Counted from the stretch's first letter, positions 8,923 to 16,648 are shown. The stretch is DNA of 19,995 nt from WVWW01 sp041568335 (GCA_041568335.1 JBFFZZ010000024.1:1-19995), one strand, 5' to 3'. Notes: a model not told the origin generated them from the letters alone. Numbers and translations are program-made.

Positions 8923-8928
8923 ATGATA
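8923..8928 (-). promoter_or_regulatory. Candidate -10 box for a leaderless transcript
   Basis: TATCAT read on the minus strand ends 7 bases before the hydrolase ATG (8913-8915), where no ribosome binding site exists. That spacing would place the transcription start at or next to the A of ATG. No convincing -35 was found. Confidence 0.35.
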
Positions 8929-8963
8929 TCGCGGCGAGGGTCACCACGCCGTTGACGGCTCGG

Positions 8964-9938
8964 TCAGGCCGGGAGCCCGGCGGTGTCGTCCGAACCGGTC
9001 TCCACCGCCCCGCGAAAGAACTCGAAAACGAGTCGCCGGCTGGCGACGAACAACCGCTCCAGTCGTGCGCTTTCGGCCAACGAACGAAGGTCGTCGAACA
9101 GATCCTCGGCAGTCCAGGCTTCAGGAGCGTCGGACGAACCGGCCAACGCCTCGACGTCGCCGTAGGCGGCGATTGCGCGCGCCTCCAGGCTGTAGCCGAG
9201 ATCAACCGAGAACGCCGCAATCTCGTCGTCGGGCAGTCCGAACTCCCGGGCATATTGCAACGCGGCCTGGACATCGCCATCGAAGAATCGGGCGGCGAGT
9301 AGATCGACCCGGGCCACCAGGTCCTCGATCGCCGCGCGCTCTTCCTCGTTGAGGTCGCCGACGACCGTGAAGCTCAGGGACGATTGATTCGTGACCGTCC
9401 GCCCGGCCTGGACCGCGATCGCTTCTTCGACGTTGAAACCGACGGAGAGCGACTCGTCGACCCGCGTCTGCCTTTCCAGCCGGATCCGGACCGTGTCGCC
9501 CTCGACCGTTTCGACGTCCAGTGAGTAGGTGCGCGACTGCTGGACGCTCGATTCGCCCGAGAATTCGGTGGCCGGTGCGCCGGTGGACTCGATCGCCTTC
9601 AAGGCGTGGTGGAACGTCTTGCGCAGGTTCTTGACTTCGTGCGGGTCGAGGACTCCCAGCTGTTTCAGCGTGTGAAGTGCCTCGCGAAACCGCTGCTCGA
9701 GCTCTTTGGCAATCCGGTCTTTTTTCTCCGGACGCTCGAAAGCATCGGCGGCAAGTCGTCTGAACCGTGTCGCGAGGTGCTTGTGTCGAGCGGATGGCGA
9801 AGAAATGAAGCGGTCCCGACCCTCTTCCACGAGCGCGGCGGCGTCGCGGGCCGCCGTCTCCCGCGGCCGGGTCTTCTCGCCCGAAATCAACCTCGAGTGT
9901 GCGGAATCTGCAAGAATACCCGTCGCTTCGATGGCCAT
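8964..9938 (-). CDS. Hypothetical protein, possibly DUF5610-like
   Basis: 324 aa from ATG 9938, chosen because GGAGGG precedes it by 7 bases; the in-frame ATG at 9983 lacks such a site. No signal peptide or membrane segment. Residues about 25-125 are charged and helical (RFRRLAADAFERPEKK, FREALHTLKQLGVL). A beta-rich middle contains DVETVEGDTVRIRLER. The C-terminal half begins VVGDLNEEERAAIEDLVARVD and includes a helical FFDGDVQAALQYA segment followed by AAFSVDLGYS. This order (an EGDxVxIxL strand, then a DLxEEE...FFxGDxxAA region) resembles proteins I associate with DUF5610 in proteobacteria, but the family name is from memory. Function unknown. The hydrolase gene follows after a 48-bp gap on the same strand. 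Confidence 0.75.
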   Translation of the reverse strand: MAIEATGILADSAHSRLISGEKTRPRETAARDAAALVEEGRDRFISSPSARHKHLATRFRRLAADAFERPEKKDRIAKELEQRFREALHTLKQLGVLDPHEVKNLRKTFHHALKAIESTGAPATEFSGESSVQQSRTYSLDVETVEGDTVRIRLERQTRVDESLSVGFNVEEAIAVQAGRTVTNQSSLSFTVVGDLNEEERAAIEDLVARVDLLAARFFDGDVQAALQYAREFGLPDDEIAAFSVDLGYSLEARAIAAYGDVEALAGSSDAPEAWTAEDLFDDLRSLAESARLERLFVASRRLVFEFFRGAVETGSDDTAGLPA

Positions 9939-10015
9939 CCTCAATCCCTCCGATCCTCTTAACATCGGACGCCGAGGCCGCATCTTGAGGACTGGCGGTT
10001 TTTTCCGTCATGATC

Positions 10016-10021
10016 TATGAT
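10016..10021 (+). promoter_or_regulatory. Possible -10 box upstream of the RRM gene
   Basis: TATGAT lies in the 240-bp region between the divergent hypothetical gene and the RRM gene. If used, it gives a leader of about 150 nt. No good -35 is visible at 16-18 bases, so this is weak. Confidence 0.25.
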
Positions 10022-10076
10022 TGCTTTACTTTCTTGTCCCCTGACTCCCCGTACAGAAACGGAAGTTGGACTGCCA

Positions 10077-10090
10077 GTGCCGAACGGCAC
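10077..10090. promoter_or_regulatory. Perfect 14-bp palindrome, candidate operator
   Basis: GTGCCGAACGGCAC is a perfect dyad (6-bp arms, AA centre) in the intergenic region, about 90 bp before the RRM start. It could be an operator or a short hairpin in the leader. No regulator can be named. Confidence 0.3.
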
Positions 10091-10141
10091 CGGTTTAAGT
10101 GTGTCGTCGGGTTTGGTTCCCGCGAGCGGTCGAGATCGGAA

Positions 10142-10169
10142 TTTTTGGCTCCCCGATGGGAGCAAAGAG
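10142..10169 (+). promoter_or_regulatory. Leader hairpin that can mask the RRM ribosome binding site
   Basis: GCTCCC (10148-10153), loop CGAT and GGGAGC (10158-10163) form a perfect 6-bp stem. Past one G-A mismatch, the run of T's at 10142-10146 can pair with AAGAG at 10165-10169, which includes most of the AGAGG Shine-Dalgarno. The layout resembles a fourU-type RNA thermometer or an autoregulatory site. Confidence 0.45.
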
Positions 10170-10178
10170 GTAGCTAGA

Positions 10179-10472
10179 ATGGGAAGCAGACTCTACGTGG
10201 GCAATTTGCCCTTCACTGCGAACGAAGAAGCGGTTCGCGAGCTGTTCGCACAGGACGGCCGGGAAGTCACGGAAGTCAAGCTGATCACGGATCGTGACAG
10301 CGGTCGGCCGCGCGGGTTCGGTTTCGTCGAAATGGGCAACTCCGAACATGCCAGCTCCGCGATTACCGCGTTGAGTGGTCATTCGATGGACGGACGCCCG
10401 CTGACGGTGAACGAAGCGCGTGAGCGCAACTCCGGCGGCGGCGGCGGCGGTGGTGGTTTCGACCGCTACTAA
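10179..10472 (+). CDS. Small RRM-domain RNA-binding protein with Gly-rich tail
   Basis: 97 aa from ATG 10179, with AGAGG 8 bases upstream. It is a single RNA recognition motif. RNP2 is LYVGNL (residues 5-10) and RNP1 is RGFGFVEM (about 44-51), with the aromatic residues that stack on RNA bases present. The end is a run of eight glycines and FDRY, like the glycine-rich tails of cyanobacterial Rbp and plant/animal cold-inducible RNA-binding proteins. Members of this group bind single-stranded RNA and often respond to cold. It is monocistronic, with a long leader and its own terminator at 10495-10523. The targets are unknown. Confidence 0.92.
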   Translation: MGSRLYVGNLPFTANEEAVRELFAQDGREVTEVKLITDRDSGRPRGFGFVEMGNSEHASSAITALSGHSMDGRPLTVNEARERNSGGGGGGGGFDRY

Positions 10473-10494
10473 TTTCCTCGCATTCGAGACTCGA

Positions 10495-10523
10495 AAGCGC
10501 CCCTTTACGGGGCGCTTTTTTTT
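10495..10523 (+). terminator. Strong intrinsic terminator of the RRM gene
   Basis: AAGCGCCCC (10495-10503), a 5-nt loop and GGGGCGCTT (10509-10517) form a perfect 9-bp GC-rich stem running into eight T's (10516-10523). It lies between the convergent RRM and HDOD-kinase genes. The opposite strand ends the stem with only TTT, so it may work weakly in that direction too. Confidence 0.93.
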
Positions 10524-10548
10524 ATGGCGGGCGTGGCGCGGCCTGACG

Positions 10549-12585
10549 TCAACCACCCGTCCCGGCGACGGCGACTCGCGGCTCGGTGGAGAGCATCCGG
10601 AGCCGGTCGGCCAGGTCGTGGCAGTCCTTCCAGCGATCGTCCGGACTCGCTTCGAGGCAACGCAGGACCAGCCGGGACATCGGCTCCGAGACGCCGGGTA
10701 ACGGAGGGATCCCGCCGGCGCGCAACGCCGATTGCAACTCGTCGTGGCTTCCGGCCGCGAACGGCAAGTTCCCGCTGAGCAGCCGGTAGAGCAGCACGCC
10801 CAACGAGAAGATGTCGCTGCGCGGATCGACCCGGTCGATGCCCAGCCAGTGCTCGGGGCTCATGTAGGCCGCCGTGCCGGCCACGTAGCCCCAGGCGTCG
10901 GCCTCGCCCGCCCCGTGCAGGGTCTTGCAGGCGGCGACGCCGAAGTCCAGCAGCTTGACGCCATCGGCCGCGTCGACGATCACGTTGTTCGGGTTCACGT
11001 CACGGTGGATGACCCCGCGGTCGTGGGCGTACGCCAGCGCATCCGCGAGCTGCGTGGCGATGCCGAGGACGCGTGACTCGTCCATCCCGCGGGGCCTGCA
11101 CGCGGCCAGCACCTCCGACAGGCTGCGCCCCTCGAGGAACTCCTGGAGGATGAACGTGACGCCGTCGCGTCGATCGAAATGAAACACCCGGACGATGTTC
11201 GGATGCGCGAGGTTCAGCGCGATCCTGACTTCGTTGACGAAGACCTCGATGGCCTGTGAGGACTGCTCCGTTCCCGGCCGCATGATCTTGATCGCGAATC
11301 GCTGGCCCAGCAGCGCATCTTCACAGAGGTGCACGGTGCCGACGCTACCCTCACCGATCTTGTCGAGCAGCCGGTAGCGACCGGCGATCGACATCGGATC
11401 CGCCTGTTCGGTCGGCGTTTCTTCCACCTGCGGCGCGACGGCGGTTTCGGTCTCTTCCGGAAGGAACGTGGCCAGGAACGCCGACGCCTCACGAAGCGGG
11501 CGTTCGCACCCCTCGGTCAGCTGCGCCCAGGACTCGAGCCAGGGGAGGTGGCGGCGGTACGGTTCCACATCGGGAAAGAAAACGGTGCTTCCGTCCTGCT
11601 GCCCGTGGCCGGTCGCCAGCCGGGCGTATTCGTTGGCCAGGGCGTTACCGAGCTTGACGGCGGCGATGCACCGGATCCGCGGCGCATCGAGGGCCAGGAT
11701 CCGCGGATCGTCCATGCTGTGGTGATGCAGCAGCTGGACGCTCCGGACCGTGTCCGAGAGCTGCAGCTTCTCGGAGATCTTCTCGCCGATCAGACAGTGG
11801 TTCACCCCGAAGTAATCCTCTTCGAGGAAGATCCGCTCTTCCGCCGTCGCGGCCCCGGAAAAGAACACCGCGTCCACCTCCAGGTCCGGACGGTGCTCGA
11901 GATCGAGCAACAGGAGCTTGCCCAGATCGTGCAGCAGCGCGGCCGTGGGCGCGTCGTTCTCGCCGCCGTGGGTCTTGTTGAGATGCGCGACCGCCTCGGA
12001 GACGAGGAACGAATGGCGCCAGATCGCACCGAGCCTTTTGCGGTAGTCCTCGTTGTTCTCGAGGCTCGCCTGCACCCCGAGGTCGAGGACGATCAACTTG
12101 ACCTTGTTGTACCCCAGCATCAGGATCGCCCGGCTGACGTCGGTGAGCTTCGTGCGCAAGCCGTAGAACGACGAGTTGACCGTCCGCAGCACCTCGGTCA
12201 CGACCGCGGGATCGGTCGACGCCGCCTTGGCGATCTCCCGCGGGTCGCTGTCGGAGTCCTGCAGCAGTTGCAGCAGCTGCGTCATCATGGTCGGCAACGT
12301 CGAGAGCTGCGCGATCTTCGTCTCGACTCGCGCACGGATGGCCGGATCGATGTCGTCCCAGGTCATCGGCTGGCGTCTCGGAGGGCCGGTCGATGCGGGT
12401 TCCGGCGTGGCCTCCCTGGCCGGCTCGTGGAACTCCGGGGTCAGGTCCCGGCTGCCACGGGTCCGCCGCGGGCCCACCGCCGTGGGGTCGCGGCTCACCG
12501 CGCCGGTCCGCGCGTGGCGCGCGCGCAGGACGAGAAACACGGCCGCCGCGCCGACGAGGACGAGGATGAGCGCTGGAACGAGCAA
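10549..12585 (-). CDS. Membrane-anchored HDOD-Ser/Thr protein kinase fusion
   Basis: 678 aa from TTG 12585, preceded by GGAGGG with 8-base spacing. An in-frame ATG at 12711 would add 42 residues but has no ribosome site. A transmembrane segment (residues 2-20, LVPALILVLVGAAAVFLVL) is followed by a Pro/Arg-rich linker. An HDOD domain covers about 88-303 (LSTLPTMMTQLLQLL, LRTVNSSFYG, ALLHDLGKL with the His-Asp pair kept). A eukaryotic-like kinase covers about 404-668: GEGSVG loop, Lys433 in AIKIM, Asp529 in HRDVNPNN, DFG at 547-549, SPE. The catalytic loop has Asn where Lys is normal. HDOD domains are regulatory in bacterial signalling, so HDOD-controlled phosphorylation at the inner membrane face is plausible. 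The gene diverges from the small secreted protein at 12863. Confidence 0.88.
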   Translation of the reverse strand: MLVPALILVLVGAAAVFLVLRARHARTGAVSRDPTAVGPRRTRGSRDLTPEFHEPAREATPEPASTGPPRRQPMTWDDIDPAIRARVETKIAQLSTLPTMMTQLLQLLQDSDSDPREIAKAASTDPAVVTEVLRTVNSSFYGLRTKLTDVSRAILMLGYNKVKLIVLDLGVQASLENNEDYRKRLGAIWRHSFLVSEAVAHLNKTHGGENDAPTAALLHDLGKLLLLDLEHRPDLEVDAVFFSGAATAEERIFLEEDYFGVNHCLIGEKISEKLQLSDTVRSVQLLHHHSMDDPRILALDAPRIRCIAAVKLGNALANEYARLATGHGQQDGSTVFFPDVEPYRRHLPWLESWAQLTEGCERPLREASAFLATFLPEETETAVAPQVEETPTEQADPMSIAGRYRLLDKIGEGSVGTVHLCEDALLGQRFAIKIMRPGTEQSSQAIEVFVNEVRIALNLAHPNIVRVFHFDRRDGVTFILQEFLEGRSLSEVLAACRPRGMDESRVLGIATQLADALAYAHDRGVIHRDVNPNNVIVDAADGVKLLDFGVAACKTLHGAGEADAWGYVAGTAAYMSPEHWLGIDRVDPRSDIFSLGVLLYRLLSGNLPFAAGSHDELQSALRAGGIPPLPGVSEPMSRLVLRCLEASPDDRWKDCHDLADRLRMLSTEPRVAVAGTGG

Positions 12586-12593
12586 CCCGGGAT

Positions 12594-12599
12594 CCCTCC
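12594..12599 (-). promoter_or_regulatory. Ribosome binding site defining the HDOD-kinase TTG start
   Basis: GGAGGG on the minus strand, 8 bases before TTG 12585, directly ahead of the transmembrane segment. It is the only good site near this gene's start and favours the TTG over the upstream ATG. Confidence 0.55.
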
Positions 12600-12701
12600 G
12601 CTCATCCTTTCGGCCAGGAGCCGCGGGTTCTTGAGGGTGAGGGTGCCGAAATGGCCTAAGGCCAGCGAAAAGCCTGAGCGGACGCGCCAAGAGGGTGTCG
12701 A

Positions 12702-12717
12702 TGATGCACATGCATCA
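12702..12717. promoter_or_regulatory. Inverted repeat, candidate operator in a divergent intergenic region
   Basis: TGATGC-ACAT-GCATCA is a perfect 6-bp dyad about 117 bp upstream of the HDOD-kinase TTG and about 146 bp upstream of the secreted protein. It could control either gene. The 277-bp region between them (12586-12862) shows no other clear signal; no consensus promoter was identified. Confidence 0.3.
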
Positions 12718-12862
12718 GGCAGGCGCGACGCCTTCGTGTTATGAGTTGCCGAATCGACTCGGGTAGCAAGAATCCGTCCCACTACCGACCACTGAACCCG
12801 CATCGAGTCAAGCATCCCCGGTTGCCGTGGTTTCGGACGATCTCGAAAAGGAGGACAGGACC

Positions 12863-13438
12863 ATGCGTCCACGCACCATACTGACCATCTGCGCTGCCAC
12901 CGTCGTCATCCTGGCACTGGTGGCGTCTCCCGCGGTCGCGCAGAAAAAGACCCATCGCGGAATGCTCACGAACCACAACGCGGTGGCCAGTTCCCAGCCG
13001 GTCATGACCGATGTCCGGTGCGAGCCTGTACACGCTCACTTCCTGGCGCCGACTTTCTTCGACACGTGCGTCTACCAGGGCCACTTCTACGAGTGGTGTC
13101 TCGAGAATCCCGTGAGAGGAAGCCTCTCGGGTACGTGGCGTTACTACGGCTCGCCGGAGACATGGTGGGAATCCGAGGTTACGCCAGGCGCGCTCGGCGA
13201 GAGTTGGGGGTTCGCCGGAACATCCGCGCTCGCCGTCATCGAGACCCGAAGGGGAATTCTGTACGGACAAGATACCCTCGTCTGGCACGCCGAAGCCGGA
13301 GACGAAGGCGTCGGCTACGTCCGCCTTGTCGGGGGGACCGGTCGCTACGAAGGCGCGACGGGCTGGCTCGGGTATATCGCCGAGACCCTGGAGTCCGCGA
13401 CCATCCTGGGACGGATCTGCACGCCCATCGATCCGTAG
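12863..13438 (+). CDS. Small secreted hypothetical protein, possibly calycin/AOC-barrel-like
   Basis: 191 aa from ATG 12863, with AAGGAGG 8 bases upstream, the best ribosome site in the window. A signal peptide (MRPR, then hydrophobic to residue 26) ends in AVA-Q. The mature protein has four cysteines (53, 69, 79, 186) that could form two disulfides. It is rich in Trp/Tyr and Gly with predicted beta strands. GGTGRYEGATG at 157-167 is a motif seen in allene-oxide-cyclase/dirigent-like barrels and DUF3224-type proteins, so a small beta barrel is a reasonable guess. No enzyme activity can be assigned. It is transcribed alone and divergent from the HDOD-kinase, and a hairpin follows it. Confidence 0.8.
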   Translation: MRPRTILTICAATVVILALVASPAVAQKKTHRGMLTNHNAVASSQPVMTDVRCEPVHAHFLAPTFFDTCVYQGHFYEWCLENPVRGSLSGTWRYYGSPETWWESEVTPGALGESWGFAGTSALAVIETRRGILYGQDTLVWHAEAGDEGVGYVRLVGGTGRYEGATGWLGYIAETLESATILGRICTPIDP

Positions 13439-13444
13439 TCGAGA

Positions 13445-13500
13445 CCCCGCCTCGCAGGCAGTTCTTGATGTTCTTGGTTCGGGCCCGAGGCGAGGCGGGG
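13445..13500 (+). terminator. Long-stem hairpin after the secreted protein gene
   Basis: CCCCGCCTCGC (13445-13455) and GCGAGGCGGGG (13490-13500) are perfect 11-base complements around a 34-nt loop, starting 7 bp after the stop. Only a short ATTTC follows, so it is a poor classical terminator, but its place between convergent genes fits a bidirectional transcription stop. Confidence 0.55.
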
Positions 13501-13513
13501 ATTTCAAAGGAGG

Positions 13514-13774
13514 CTATTTCTGACCCTCACCTTGGGTGTAGGGTGGCACGCACCTGCACATGACGTGCCTCCACGGCGGGCGGCATTCTCTTGGAGTGTC
13601 GATCGCTAGAAGTGCCGAGAACGCCAGGCCGAGGGCTGCGCGAATCTCATCCATGTTCCGGGGGTCATGGAAGTACCGGCCGTAAACCTCCACGCCGAGC
13701 TGGTGGATCACTAACTGAAGCTCACCCAACTCGTAGGGCTTGAACTCACTCAAATTGGCTGTCTCGGACGCCAT
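13514..13774 (-). CDS. Small hypothetical protein downstream of a kinase
   Basis: 86 aa from ATG 13774, preceded by GGAGG with a 6-base spacer, which argues that it is real. The sequence is acidic and helical at first (SEFKPYELGELQLVIHQLGVEVYGRYF), then Ala/Leu-rich (IRAALGLAFSALLAID). It ends with a Cys-containing tail (ECRPPW, MCRCVPP). No signal peptide or known domain was recognised. It begins 30 bp after the stop of the kinase-PD40 gene on the same strand, so the two are probably cotranscribed and may work together. Confidence 0.65.
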   Translation of the reverse strand: MASETANLSEFKPYELGELQLVIHQLGVEVYGRYFHDPRNMDEIRAALGLAFSALLAIDTPRECRPPWRHVMCRCVPPYTQGEGQK

Positions 13775-13804
13775 GATTTACCTCCCGCGCGGTGCGAGCG
13801 CGCT

Positions 13805-16648
13805 TTAACGCAAGAATCGTACGGACCACAAATTGCTGTCATTCTTCTGTTGGGAAAAGAGAACTCTGCCATCGTCGAGAACCTCGATTCCCGAGTAGCT
13901 GATGCCGGGAAGGTCGTTGGACGTGAGCACGCGGGATCGTCCCGTGTCGAGCGAGAGCTCGATCAGGTTGTGCGGTCCCTGAGCGTGATCCGCAGCGGTG
14001 AGATAGACGCGACCGCGCCGGGAATCGAGCGTCGCCGTCCCGCCGAAGCCGAACGGGACTTCATCGAGCGTCGTCGTGCGACCCTCCGGATCCACCAGGA
14101 GCGGCTCGAGCCGTTCGCTCCAGTCGGGATTGATCCGTCCTCTGAAGACGAGCAGGGTGGTGTCGTCGATCCAGCCCCGAAGGACGAACCGGTCGCCTCC
14201 CGCGACAGGCTCGTTCAGCACCGCTTCCGTGTCGCCCGTGCTCAGGCTCAGGCGATGGATGGACGCTTTCGAAGCCCGCAGATCGACCTGCATGTAAGCC
14301 AGCTCGCGACCGTTCGGTGAGACGAAGAGGTCACTCGTCTCGACCCCGGGGGTCCCGGCCACGAGCACACGGCCTTCGTCGGGTCGATGCACCGAGACCG
14401 CGCGGATGTCGCGTGCACCGTCCGATCCCATGGCGGCGAAGAACAGCTCGCTACCGTCGTGATTCCACGCCAGCGGCTCGTCGACCCAGTCGGCCGGGAA
14501 CGGGTAGTACCAGGGAAGCTTGAACCGCTCGGCGATCCGCCAGCGGTGTCCGGTGTCGAGGTCTTGCAGCCACAGCTCGTGATCCGGGCCAAGCGCGACG
14601 GCGTAGGCGATCCGCCGGCCGTCGGGTGAGAGCCTGGGGCACGCCGCTCGATCCGCCACGGGCAGGGCTTCTCTGGGGGCGTCGATCCTGCCCAGCATCA
14701 GCCGGCCGTCGTACATATCCGAGGTCCCGAGAAGGCTCGGGGGACTTCGCTGGAATGCCAGCAGCCGACGATCGCGGGAAACCGTGGTCGCGCGATCGCG
14801 CAGGGCATCGGCGGTCAGTTGCCGGAAACTCGTGGTCCCGGGATCGACGACCCACAGGTCGGCGCGCTCCTCCGCTTCCGCGTACACCAGCAGCGATCCG
14901 TCATCGGCGGCGCCGGTCACCGTTTCCTCGTTGCTGCTGAAGGTGAGCTGGCGGCTGTCGCGATCGGAGACGCGAGTGAGCCAGAGGTCCATCTGTCCAC
15001 TCACGTTCGATGTGTACGCCACGTGTTTTCGACCCAACCAGTGAGGATCGACCACGATGTGGGTTGCATCGGTCAGGGCGCTCGACCGTCCGCCATCCAG
15101 GTCGGAGACCCAGAGCACCATCTCCTCCTCGTTCTGCACGACGTAGGCCAGACGACGTTCGTCATCACGGACGTGGAACATGCGCCGCTCGCCCTCGGCC
15201 GACTCCCGTGAGAGCACCAGTCGGATCTCGCCGTCCGTCGTGTCGAAGGCGAGCAGGCCGCGGCGGTTGTCTTCCATGTAGATCCGGGTGCCGCGCCAGC
15301 CGCTCATCGAATGGTCCCCGGCCTCGCGTGGCAGCTCGAAGCTGCGTAACTGGGGTCCGCCGAAAGCGGGGATGATCTGGAGGAAGGCACGGTCCGCTCG
15401 GAAGACGACGAAGGCGATCTGCTGCCCATCCGGAGACCACACATGCGTGATGACGTTTCCCGCATGATCGGAGATCACCCTCGGCTCGGAAGACTCGGTA
15501 CCGGTGAGCCACAGCTCCCGGCGCCCGCTCCGGTCGGAGATGAACGAGATCCACTCGGCGTCGGGTGAGAGGCGGGCACCGTCTTCCAGGCTGGGCCACG
15601 TCACCACCGCCTCCATGTGAGGAAGCGCGAAGGGATCCGGGTGAGGCCGGATCGACCAGCCGAGGGCAACCATCAACGCCAGTGCGGCCGCCGCACCGAT
15701 CCACGGGCGGCCGCGGCGGGGAATCCACGCCGAGACGGGCGTCGGGCTCGAGACGTAATCCGCGAACTCCAGTTGCTTTTGGATCGACTTCAGGTCCCGT
15801 GCCAGGGTTCCCGCGGTCTGGTAGCGGTTGTCCGGTTCCTTGGCCAGCGCCTTGGTGACCACGGGTTCCAGTCCGTCCGGGAGGTCGTCACGGAGCGTCC
15901 CGACACCTGGGGGTGTCTCGTGGACGACCGCCTCGACCACCGCGGGCAGGTTCGGCCTCGCGAACGGCGGTTTGCCCGAGCACATCTCGTGGAGCAGCGC
16001 CCCCAGAGCGAACACGTCGCTGCGGACGTCGACCGGCAGACCCAGGATCTGCTCCGGCGACATGTAGGAGGGCGTACCGACGGGTCGACCCGCCTGTGTC
16101 AGCTCGACTTCCTCCGTCTCGCTGGTTCCGGCCGATGGCGCCAGCGCGCGAGCGAGTCCGAAATCCGAGATCTGTGCCCGACCGTCGCTCGCCAGCAAGA
16201 TGTTCCGCGGGTTGACGTCGCGATGCAGGATGTTCCTGTCATGCGCCTTCTGAAGCGCATCGGCGAGACCGATGCCGAACGAGAGGATTTCCCGGACGGG
16301 AAGCGGGCCCGTCCGTTGCAGATGCTCCCGGAGGCTGCCGCCCTCGATCATGGCCATGACGAGCCAGGGCAGCCCGTCGTCCTCGAAGACCTCGTGGACG
16401 GCGACGATGTTCGGGTGGTCGAGCTTGGAGGCGGCACGCGCCTCGCGGACGAACCGGAGACGCTGGTCGGGGTCGCGGGCGAGCGCGGGCAGAGGACACT
16501 TGAGCGCGACATCCCGTACCAGCTTGACGTCGAGCGCACGGTAGACGTAACCCATGCCGCCCTGACCGATGAGCTCGCGGATCTCGTAGTGCCCGACGAG
16601 CTCTCCAGGCGACAGTGGGTACCTGTCGTCCTGAGTCTCTGCCAGCAT
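13805..16648 (-). CDS. Ser/Thr protein kinase with TM segment and C-terminal TolB/PD40 propeller
   Basis: 947 aa. Residues 20-290 are a PknB-type kinase: GQGGMG loop (28-33), Lys50 in VALK, Asp144 in HRDVNPRN, DFG (162-164), SPE (197-199), and DVRSDVFALG. A linker precedes one transmembrane segment (about 316-331). Residues about 345-945 form a PD40/TolB-like beta-propeller with repeated SPDGxxIAF-type blades (SPDAEWISF, SPDGQQIAF, SPDGRRIAY, SPNGRELAY). The kinase would be cytoplasmic and the propeller extracytoplasmic, a receptor design common in Acidobacteriota and similar phyla. ATG 16648 has no clear ribosome site; a TATCAT lies 31 bases upstream. The HRD loop has Asn where Lys is usual, as in the HDOD-kinase. 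Ligand and targets are unknown. Confidence 0.92.
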   Translation of the reverse strand: MLAETQDDRYPLSPGELVGHYEIRELIGQGGMGYVYRALDVKLVRDVALKCPLPALARDPDQRLRFVREARAASKLDHPNIVAVHEVFEDDGLPWLVMAMIEGGSLREHLQRTGPLPVREILSFGIGLADALQKAHDRNILHRDVNPRNILLASDGRAQISDFGLARALAPSAGTSETEEVELTQAGRPVGTPSYMSPEQILGLPVDVRSDVFALGALLHEMCSGKPPFARPNLPAVVEAVVHETPPGVGTLRDDLPDGLEPVVTKALAKEPDNRYQTAGTLARDLKSIQKQLEFADYVSSPTPVSAWIPRRGRPWIGAAAALALMVALGWSIRPHPDPFALPHMEAVVTWPSLEDGARLSPDAEWISFISDRSGRRELWLTGTESSEPRVISDHAGNVITHVWSPDGQQIAFVVFRADRAFLQIIPAFGGPQLRSFELPREAGDHSMSGWRGTRIYMEDNRRGLLAFDTTDGEIRLVLSRESAEGERRMFHVRDDERRLAYVVQNEEEMVLWVSDLDGGRSSALTDATHIVVDPHWLGRKHVAYTSNVSGQMDLWLTRVSDRDSRQLTFSSNEETVTGAADDGSLLVYAEAEERADLWVVDPGTTSFRQLTADALRDRATTVSRDRRLLAFQRSPPSLLGTSDMYDGRLMLGRIDAPREALPVADRAACPRLSPDGRRIAYAVALGPDHELWLQDLDTGHRWRIAERFKLPWYYPFPADWVDEPLAWNHDGSELFFAAMGSDGARDIRAVSVHRPDEGRVLVAGTPGVETSDLFVSPNGRELAYMQVDLRASKASIHRLSLSTGDTEAVLNEPVAGGDRFVLRGWIDDTTLLVFRGRINPDWSERLEPLLVDPEGRTTTLDEVPFGFGGTATLDSRRGRVYLTAADHAQGPHNLIELSLDTGRSRVLTSNDLPGISYSGIEVLDDGRVLFSQQKNDSNLWSVRFLR

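Noticed and set aside
9202..10011. 269-codon minus-strand frame overlapping the DUF5610-like gene
   Set aside because: Arg/Gly-rich shadow in another frame; the chosen frame has a good ribosome site and coherent secondary-structure pattern.
10425..10460. GGC-rich run at the end of the RRM gene as a possible simple repeat of interest
   Set aside because: It encodes the glycine-rich tail, a normal feature of this protein class.
11329..12744. 471-codon + strand open frame opposite the HDOD-kinase
   Set aside because: Antisense shadow; the minus strand carries unmistakable HDOD and kinase motifs.
12756..12809. GACTCG ... CGAGTC inverted pair upstream of the secreted protein
   Set aside because: Six-base arms 43 bases apart are expected by chance and match no known site type.
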